Shown: piece by piece, positions 14,111 to 19,387 of the stretch
How positions within the stretch are numbered: position 1 is the stretch's first letter
Layout: the number at the start of each line of letters is the position of its first letter
Origin: CAYYKK01 sp964467935
GTDB taxonomy: Bacteria > Myxococcota_A > Polyangia > Polyangiales > Polyangiaceae
DNA: 19,387 nt
Direction of reading: 5' to 3'
NCBI GenBank assembly: GCA_964467935.1
Contig: CAYYKK010000123.1
Coordinates: 1 to 19,387 of the forward strand
Made by a program: the position numbers and the translations under genes
Notes under the pieces: generated by a model
The model's input: only the letters and a program-made list of their open reading frames with translations
The model's database searches: none
Told to the model about the DNA's origin: nothing

Positions 14111-16198
14111 ATGGATCGATCGATGAAGCGTCGTCTCCTCGGTGGGACGACGCGAGCCGCGCGCGCGCTCGTCCTCGCGACCCTCGCGCTCGGGCTCTCG
14201 CCGCTCGCGGTGCGCACGACCCCGTCCGATCTCGCGGGCTGCTCGTCGACGACCTCGTCGACTGGAGACGCCGAGTCGATGTTCGTCGTACCGGCCTCGC
14301 TCGACTACTTCGCCGACGGCACCTTCTTCGATCAGCCGTTCCCCTGCGACCTGCGCCGCGACGGCGGCAAGGTGCGGTTCCGGAGCTTCCCGAACCCGCG
14401 CCACCAGCTCATCCTCGACACCTACTGGCAGACCATCGACGACAAGCTCGACGGCTTCTCGCCGTCGGCCGCGGGCTACGTCCGGTTCACCCAATCGCTC
14501 GATCCATCGACGTTGCCGGCCGACCCGGGCGCGACGGAGAGCATCAAGAGCAGCGTGCAGCTCGTCGACGTCGATCCGAAGTCGCCGGAATACGGCAGGC
14601 GGCGCCGCATCGGGCTCCACTACCAAGACGCGGCGGGGGTCTATTGGCCGGCGCACACGCTCGCGTTCATGCCCGCCGTGGGCTTTCCGCTGCGGTTCGA
14701 GACGCGCTACGCCCTCGTCGTCAGCGACGAGGTCCGCGCCGTCGGCGGAAACCGCGCGCGCGCGTCCGCGGAGCTGAAGGAGGTGCTCGGCCTGGCCGAT
14801 CCGACGACGGAGCCGCATCGGGCGGCGAGGGACGCCCTCGCGCCCGCGGTCACGGAGCTGAAGAAGCTCGGCTTCGACCTGACGCACATCGCGCACTTCA
14901 CCTCGTTCACGACCGACGACCCGACCGCGGAGTACTTCGCCGCCGCCGACGCGCAGAAGTCCGCGATCGCCGCACCCACGGCGACCGACTCGGCGTGGGC
15001 GCTGAAGGGCTCGAACGCCGACTTCGACGAGTACGTCGGGGTGTATGGACCCTCGCCGAACTACCAGGCGGGCAACGTCCCTTACGCGACGCCCGCCGAC
15101 GGGGGGAACTTCGTCGACGAGGGCGGCGTACCCCAGATCCAGAACACGTTCGAGCCGCGTTTCTCGCTCAGCGTCCCGAGCGCGCAGACCTGCCCGATGC
15201 CGCCGGGCGGCTACCCGATCGCGATGTACGCGCACGGCACGGGCGGCGACTACGAGAGCTACGTGAACGACGGCACGGCCCGGTCGCTCGCGCGCTCCTG
15301 CCTCGCGACGATGGGCGTCGACCAGATCTTCCACGGCACGCGACCGGGTGCGCCGCCAACCGAGACGCAGATACAAACGCTGTTCTTCAACTTCAACAAC
15401 ATCGAAGCCGCTCGCACGAACATCCGCCAGAGCGGGCTCGACGAGATGCAGCGCGCGCGGCTCTTCACGGAGTCGCACCTCACCGTCCCGGCGAGCATCA
15501 GCGCGACGAAGAGCGCGATCTCCTTCGACGCGACCAAGCTGATGTTCTTCGGCCACTCGCAGGGAAGCCTCAACGGGCCGCTGTTCCTCGCGGCGAGCCC
15601 CGACGCGCGTGGAGGCGTCCTCTCGGGGTCGTCGGGCCTCATCGCGATCACGCTCCTCGAGAAGACCTCGCCGCAGCCCGCGGTCGCGACGCTCGTGAAG
15701 ACGGTGTTCCTCGCGCTGAACCCGGACGAAGAGCAGGAGCTCAACCTCTTCCACCCCGCGATCTGCTTGGCGCAGTCGATCGTCGACGCGGTCGACCCCA
15801 TCAACTACGCGCGCTTCATCATCGACGAGCCGCACGCGGGCGGGCACAAGAGCATCTACCAGACCGAGGGCATCCGCCCTGACGGGACGGGCGACACGTA
15901 CGCGCCGCCGCGCGGCGCCGAGGCGCTCGGGCTCGCGATGGGCGTCGCGCTGCAGAACCCCGTCGTCCTCCCGCCTCAGGACGCGGCGTGGGGAGGGCTC
16001 ACCCCGGTCGACATCCCCGCCGGCGGCCTCTCCGGCAACCTCGCGAACGGGGCCGCGAGCGGCGTGCTCGCCCAGTGGGATCCGGGCAAGGGGGAGGGGC
16101 ACTTCGTCGTCTTCGACGTGCCTGCGGCGAAGGCGCAGGCCGCTGGTTTTCTGCGCGCGCTCGCCGACGATCCCGTCGGGCGCGTGCCGGCGCCTTGA
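14111..16198 (+). CDS. Large exported alpha/beta-hydrolase-like protein
   Basis: This 695-residue protein has an Arg-rich start and then a hydrophobic segment (ALVLATLALGLSPLAV, about 20-35) for export. A perfect lipobox-like LAGC stands a few residues further on, after RTTPSD, farther from the hydrophobic core than usual. The C-terminal half has a nucleophile elbow FFGHSQGS (Ser483) and a late His664 in GEGHFVVFD, as expected for Ser and His of an esterase/lipase-type triad; the Asp is not clear. The sequence around 215-225 (YPIAMYAHGTGGDY, about residues 370-383) gives the usual strand before an oxyanion hole. The ATG at 14111 is chosen because upstream sequence in this frame is antisense to the SDR. 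It is divergent from the operon across 93 bases. The substrate is unknown; release of an aromatic acid from an ester is only a guess. Confidence 0.87.
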   Translation: MDRSMKRRLLGGTTRAARALVLATLALGLSPLAVRTTPSDLAGCSSTTSSTGDAESMFVVPASLDYFADGTFFDQPFPCDLRRDGGKVRFRSFPNPRHQLILDTYWQTIDDKLDGFSPSAAGYVRFTQSLDPSTLPADPGATESIKSSVQLVDVDPKSPEYGRRRRIGLHYQDAAGVYWPAHTLAFMPAVGFPLRFETRYALVVSDEVRAVGGNRARASAELKEVLGLADPTTEPHRAARDALAPAVTELKKLGFDLTHIAHFTSFTTDDPTAEYFAAADAQKSAIAAPTATDSAWALKGSNADFDEYVGVYGPSPNYQAGNVPYATPADGGNFVDEGGVPQIQNTFEPRFSLSVPSAQTCPMPPGGYPIAMYAHGTGGDYESYVNDGTARSLARSCLATMGVDQIFHGTRPGAPPTETQIQTLFFNFNNIEAARTNIRQSGLDEMQRARLFTESHLTVPASISATKSAISFDATKLMFFGHSQGSLNGPLFLAASPDARGGVLSGSSGLIAITLLEKTSPQPAVATLVKTVFLALNPDEEQELNLFHPAICLAQSIVDAVDPINYARFIIDEPHAGGHKSIYQTEGIRPDGTGDTYAPPRGAEALGLAMGVALQNPVVLPPQDAAWGGLTPVDIPAGGLSGNLANGAASGVLAQWDPGKGEGHFVVFDVPAAKAQAAGFLRALADDPVGRVPAP

Positions 16199-16254
16199 GC
16201 CGCGTCATGCTCGAGGTCTCGTCGCCCTCTCGCCCGCGCTCTTGACGACAACCG

Positions 16255-17289
16255 ATGCGACCCTTCGCTCAAGCCGCGATGATCTGCCTCACGCTCTCGG
16301 CGCTGGCCGTGGGCTCCGCGGCGATCGGCGCGCCGGAGGATCACGACGCGTCCGCGGAGGCGGAGGCTGCGTCGCGCTTCGCGGACGGCGAGCGCGCCTT
16401 CTCGCGCGGCGACTTCGCGAAGGCGGGAGAGTCCTTCGCGGCGGCATACGCGGCGAAGCCCCACGAGGCGGCCCTGTGGAACGCGGCGCGCTCCTTCGAG
16501 AAGGCGGGCGAGATCGCGCGGGCCGCGAACCTCTACCGTCGCTACCTTCGATCGTCGCCCGACGACGCGCCGGATCGCGCCCGCGCCGCGGCCGCGCTCG
16601 ACGGCCTCGCTCCGAAGCTCTGCCGGCTCGAGATCGTCGCGCCGCGCCTCTCGGGGATCTCGGTCGACGGTCGTCCCGCCTTGGACGCCGTGGTCTACGT
16701 GGTCCCAGGCACGCACCTCGTCGAGGGCACGGCGGAGGGCGGCGCCGTCGCGAAGCGCGAGGTGACGCTCTCGGCGGGCGCGATCGAGTCGGTGGTCCTC
16801 GATCCGCCCTCGCCCCCGCCCTCCGCGTCGGCGAGCGAGCCCGTCGTGACCCCCGCGCCGCTCGCGAGCGTCGCGCCGCTCGCGAGCGCGCAGCCGAGGC
16901 CGAGCCCGCCGAGGCCCGCGCCCGTCGTCGAGCCGAAGCGCCACGGCACGAGCCCGTGGCTCCTCGCTCCGTTCGTCGGCACGACGGCGATCGCGGGGAC
17001 CTTCCTCATCGCCTCCGGCATCGACGTCCTGCGCGCCAAGTCGGACTACGAGGATCTGAAGAAGGGCCGCTCCGCCGAGGAGCAGCAGCAGCTCATCGAG
17101 GAGGGGGTGGGGAAGACCGACCGCACGAACGTCCTCATCGGCGTGACGGGCGGGCTCGCGCTCGTGACCGGCATCGTCGCCCTCACGGCGATCGACTGGA
17201 GCAGCCACGACAAGCCGGCGTCGCCTGCGAAGACGAGCGCGCGCGTCTTCGTGGGCCCCCGAGGAGCTGTGCTTGAAGCGCGGTTCTGA
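16255..17289 (+). CDS. Exported TPR / PEGA-like protein with two C-terminal membrane helices (paralogue)
   Basis: This 344-residue protein has a signal peptide (CLTLSALAVGSAAIGA, cleavage near residue 25). Residues about 35-110 are TPR-like repeats (FADGERAFSRGDFAKAGESF, then ALWNAARSFEKAGEIARAAN). A PEGA-like beta domain follows at about 120-185 (ISVDGRPALDAVVYVVPGTH), then a Pro/Ala/Ser linker. Two membrane helices (LLAPFVGTTAIAGTFLIASG and VLIGVTGGLALVTGIVAL) flank a charged loop, and the tail is RGAVLEARF. Domain order, spacing and the final aromatic residue match the protein at 239-1270. The last 17 bases overlap the kinase gene, so the two form one translational unit. A structural or sensory partner of the kinase is a reasonable inference. 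Confidence 0.9.
   Translation: MRPFAQAAMICLTLSALAVGSAAIGAPEDHDASAEAEAASRFADGERAFSRGDFAKAGESFAAAYAAKPHEAALWNAARSFEKAGEIARAANLYRRYLRSSPDDAPDRARAAAALDGLAPKLCRLEIVAPRLSGISVDGRPALDAVVYVVPGTHLVEGTAEGGAVAKREVTLSAGAIESVVLDPPSPPPSASASEPVVTPAPLASVAPLASAQPRPSPPRPAPVVEPKRHGTSPWLLAPFVGTTAIAGTFLIASGIDVLRAKSDYEDLKKGRSAEEQQQLIEEGVGKTDRTNVLIGVTGGLALVTGIVALTAIDWSSHDKPASPAKTSARVFVGPRGAVLEARF
17261..17266 (+). promoter_or_regulatory. Strong ribosome binding site that fixes the TTG start of the kinase
   Basis: GAGGAG sits six bases before TTG 17273, inside the 3' end of the TPR/PEGA-like gene. No ATG or GTG lies in the kinase frame near the conserved RYDLLFELAAGG region, so this site decides the start. Confidence 0.7.
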
Positions 17290-18700
17290 TCCTCGTGGGC
17301 CGCGCTCGATCGGGCGGTACGATCTCCTCTTCGAGCTCGCGGCGGGGGGCATGGGGAGGGTCTTCGCGGCTCGTCAGGTCGGCGACGCGGGGTTCGAGCG
17401 CATCGTCGCCTTGAAGCGCGTTCACGCTCACCTCGTCAGCGATCCGGAGGTCTACGCGATGGCGAGCGACGAGGCGCGCCTCAGCGCGCTGCTCCACCAT
17501 CCGAACGTGGTCCCGGTGATCGACGTCGTCGACGCCAAGGGCGAGCTCGTGCTCGTGATGGAGTACGTGGAGGGAGTGAGCCTCGCGGCGCTGCTCCGAG
17601 CGCGCGAGTCGAAGGGCGTCGCGGGCGACCTCGCGCAGCCGCCGCTCGCGCTCGGGCTCGCGTCACGCATCGTCCTCGACGCGCTCCGCGGCTTGTCCGC
17701 GGCCCACGGCGCGCGCGATCTCGCCGGCGAGCCGCTCGAGCTCGTCCACCGCGACGTGAGCCCACAGAACCTGCTCGTCGGGAGCGACGGGACGACGCGC
17801 CTCATCGACTTTGGCATCGCGCGCGCCGAGGGACGGCTCGCGCTCACGAAGACCGGCGTCATCAAGGGCAAGGTCGTCTACATGGCGCCGGAGCGGCTGG
17901 AGGAGGCGGAGGTCGACCGCCGCGCGGATCTCTTCTCGGTGGGCGCGGTGCTCTACGAGCTGGTCGCGGGGCGGTGGGCCTTCGGCGCCGGGGACGACGC
18001 GGCGCAGATGAGCCGCATCCTGCTCGGGGAGATCGACTTCGACCCGATCCGCGCTCGATGTGCCGAGCTCGTCCCCGTCGTCGAGAGGGCGCTCGCGCGG
18101 AGCCCACGCGAGAGGTTCGACGATGCGCGAGAGTTCGCCGAGGCGCTCGCTCGCGCGATCCCGCCGGCGACGCACGAGGAGGTTCGCGACGCGCTCCTCG
18201 CCACGAAAGGCGCGGAGCTCGCGGCGCGTCGCGAGCGGCTCTCGCGCGCGGTCGCCGAGCACCTCGCCGAGGGCGCCGACGAGGCCGACCTCGGCGCCCC
18301 GGCCGGCGCGGAGACGGATGACGCGGCCATCGCCCTCGCGCCGCGAGCGCCACCCGTCGAGCGACGTCCGTCGCGCTTTCGGCTCGCGTTCGGGGTCGGG
18401 GCGCTGGTCCTCAACGCCGCCGGTTGGTACGTGATGACGAGGGGCGGCGGTGGCTCGACCGCGCCGGCCGAGGTCGCCGCCGCGCCTTCGCCGCAGCCTT
18501 CGGCGTCGAGCGCGCCGTCGGCGTCGCCGAGCGCCGTCGCCGACGTCGTCGACGTGGTCGCGTCCAGTCGGGGGGCGCCGTCCTCCGCTCCGGTCGCGTC
18601 GGCGAGCGCTCCTGCCGCGATCACGACGCCGCGCGCCGGGGGCCTCGAGCCGAGCCCCTACGGCGCCGGGCTCCGCAAGAGCCCCTACAAACGCCCGTGA
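17273..18700 (+). CDS. Transmembrane Hanks-type Ser/Thr protein kinase
   Basis: This 475-residue protein has a kinase domain at about 15-295. The glycine loop is ELAAGGMGRVF, with Lys48 in IVALKRV and Glu67 in helix C. The catalytic loop is HRDVSPQN (159-166), where the Lys of the usual HRDLKPxN is Ser; this form is common in myxobacterial kinases. DFG is at 179-181, an activation segment with Thr/Ser lies before MAPERL, and the rest of the C-lobe is intact, so it should be active. After a charged cytoplasmic linker comes a membrane helix (RLAFGVGALVLNAAGWYVM, about 370-388). A Ser/Ala/Pro-rich periplasmic tail of about 85 residues ends in Lys/Arg. The start is TTG 17273, giving a 17-base overlap with the upstream gene. 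No PASTA or other known sensor domain is visible in the tail. Partners are probably the adjacent TPR/PEGA-like protein and lipoprotein. Confidence 0.94.
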   Translation: MKRGSDPRGPRSIGRYDLLFELAAGGMGRVFAARQVGDAGFERIVALKRVHAHLVSDPEVYAMASDEARLSALLHHPNVVPVIDVVDAKGELVLVMEYVEGVSLAALLRARESKGVAGDLAQPPLALGLASRIVLDALRGLSAAHGARDLAGEPLELVHRDVSPQNLLVGSDGTTRLIDFGIARAEGRLALTKTGVIKGKVVYMAPERLEEAEVDRRADLFSVGAVLYELVAGRWAFGAGDDAAQMSRILLGEIDFDPIRARCAELVPVVERALARSPRERFDDAREFAEALARAIPPATHEEVRDALLATKGAELAARRERLSRAVAEHLAEGADEADLGAPAGAETDDAAIALAPRAPPVERRPSRFRLAFGVGALVLNAAGWYVMTRGGGGSTAPAEVAAAPSPQPSASSAPSASPSAVADVVDVVASSRGAPSSAPVASASAPAAITTPRAGGLEPSPYGAGLRKSPYKRP

Positions 18701-18744
18701 GCGCCCGTGTGATAGCTTCGGAGCGTGCGGGTGAGGCCACGTCG

Positions 18745-19387
18745 ATGACGCTCACGCCGAGCCGTTCGATCGCGCCGGCGCTCCTCCTGGCGCTCTCGGT
18801 CGGCGCGTGCACGACGTTCTACGGGCTCGCGCCGGACGCGACGTCGACCTCGACGTCGAGCGGCACCGGCGGAGCGGGCGGGAGCCCGGCCCGGGGGCTC
18901 CTCCCGAAGCTCGACGCCGCGCACCTCTGCTCGCTCGTCGCCTCGTGTCCGGCGCTCGGGAGGAGCATCGTCGCGTCGACCGGCCTCCCCGTCGTCGAGG
19001 TCGACGCCGGCGCGGAGTCGCGAAACTACTCGGCCTGCGTCGACTGGCTCACCCTCCCGATCGGCGGCGTCGCCGGCGCCTCGACGCCTCCGGCCCGCGT
19101 CGGGTTCGATCCGGGGCGGAGCATGATCGTGTGCATGGCGGCGTCCACGTCGTGCGACGACGCCTCGCGCTGCGCCTTGCGCGAGGTCCTCACGCCCGGC
19201 GACGCGCGCTGCTCGCCGCCTACGACCTCGTGCGACGCGCAGGGCAACCTGCTCGACTGCGCGAACGGGGAGCTCCTTCACTGCAAGACCGATCTGTTCG
19301 CGCCCGACTCCGTCTGCACCGAAGAGCAGGGCGTCATCGCCTGCGCCGCGGGGCTGTGCGCCGGTCCCGAGGTCAACTGCGACAACG
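18745..19387 (+). CDS. Cys-rich lipoprotein (cut by right window edge)
   Basis: The frame is open from the ATG at 18745 to the window end (214 codons). Residues 1-21 form a lipoprotein signal (APALLLALSVGACTTF) with a good lipobox V-G-A-C at Cys22. A Ser/Thr/Gly linker (TSTSTSSGTGGAGGS) follows, then a mature domain with many Cys. Several Cys sit in the pattern C-x(n)-DAQGNLLDC-x(n)-LLHC, similar to the Cys-rich repeats of myxobacterial surface lipoproteins; paired disulfides are expected outside the cytoplasm. It starts 44 bases after the kinase stop on the same strand, so it is probably co-transcribed. The left-edge lipoprotein shares the lipobox plus GGAGG-linker plan. Function unknown. 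The C-terminal part lies outside the window. Confidence 0.85.
   Translation, partial: MTLTPSRSIAPALLLALSVGACTTFYGLAPDATSTSTSSGTGGAGGSPARGLLPKLDAAHLCSLVASCPALGRSIVASTGLPVVEVDAGAESRNYSACVDWLTLPIGGVAGASTPPARVGFDPGRSMIVCMAASTSCDDASRCALREVLTPGDARCSPPTTSCDAQGNLLDCANGELLHCKTDLFAPDSVCTEEQGVIACAAGLCAGPEVNCDN

Noticed and set aside
14018..16102. Very long minus-strand extension of the SDR frame
   Set aside because: Antisense shadow of the exported hydrolase; Arg/Glu/Val-rich without domains. The SDR starts at 14017 with its Rossmann motif right after.
16244..16249. TTGACG resembling a -35 box before the right-hand TPR/PEGA-like gene
   Set aside because: It lies within 11 bases of the start codon, with no room for a -10 box and transcription start.
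18692..18709. Short direct repeat CGCCCGTG around the kinase stop
   Set aside because: Eight bases repeated once in GC-rich DNA; no wider repeat structure or element ends nearby.
1..19387. Search for tRNA/rRNA, CRISPR arrays, transposases, phage genes or defence systems
   Set aside because: No spaced direct repeats, no terminal inverted repeats with a transposase-like ORF and no RNA-gene-like sequence were seen. Coding content is metabolic and envelope/signalling throughout, with uniform base composition.

Overview
The window is very GC-rich, with G or C at nearly every third codon position. It has no mobile elements, tRNA, rRNA or CRISPR. It looks like the chromosome of a large-genome myxobacterium (Myxococcota, probably Polyangia; Labilithrix- or Sorangium-like). 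The grounds are the HRDVSPQN-type membrane Ser/Thr kinase, the TPR/PEGA-like membrane proteins beside lipoproteins with Gly/Ser linkers, and the large exported hydrolase. This placement is inferred from gene style, not from a marker gene. Coding density is high: every intergenic stretch is under 100 bases, so no gene-free region needs separate description.

Layout, left to right. (1) 1-1270, minus: a TPR/PEGA-like exported membrane protein followed, with a TGATG overlap, by a lipoprotein cut by the left edge. (2) 1338-3290, minus: an enoyl-CoA isomerase-type crotonase followed by glutaryl-CoA dehydrogenase. (3) 3363-6024, plus: an exported SH3/L,D-transpeptidase, a possible small membrane peptide and a NodB-type polysaccharide deacetylase, which form an envelope block. 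(4) 6044-14017, minus: an eight-gene tightly coupled operon in the order SDR, RidA-like, crotonase, acyl-CoA dehydrogenase, old-yellow-enzyme-type reductase, benzoate-CoA-ligase-family enzyme, creatininase-family hydrolase, SAM methyltransferase. (5) 14111-16198, plus and divergent from the operon: a large exported alpha/beta-hydrolase-like protein. (6) 16255-19387, plus: a second TPR/PEGA-like protein, a transmembrane Ser/Thr kinase with a TTG start, and a Cys-rich lipoprotein cut by the right edge.

The most interesting part is region 4. Activation of an aromatic acid to its CoA thioester, flavin-dependent reduction, dehydrogenation, crotonase chemistry, alcohol oxidation and an enamine-handling RidA-like protein together resemble aerobic CoA-thioester aromatic pathways of the 2-aminobenzoyl-CoA (or salicylyl-CoA) kind. 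Here the flavin monooxygenase part is absent, and a creatininase-like amidohydrolase plus a methyltransferase are added by translational coupling. Several enzymes lack the usual catalytic residues of their families, so the true substrate may be a new one. Glutaryl-CoA dehydrogenase and the isomerase in region 2 could take ring-opened products on to crotonyl-CoA.

Regions 1 and 6 are paralogous signalling/envelope cassettes that point outward and flank the metabolic block. No transcription factor is encoded in the window.
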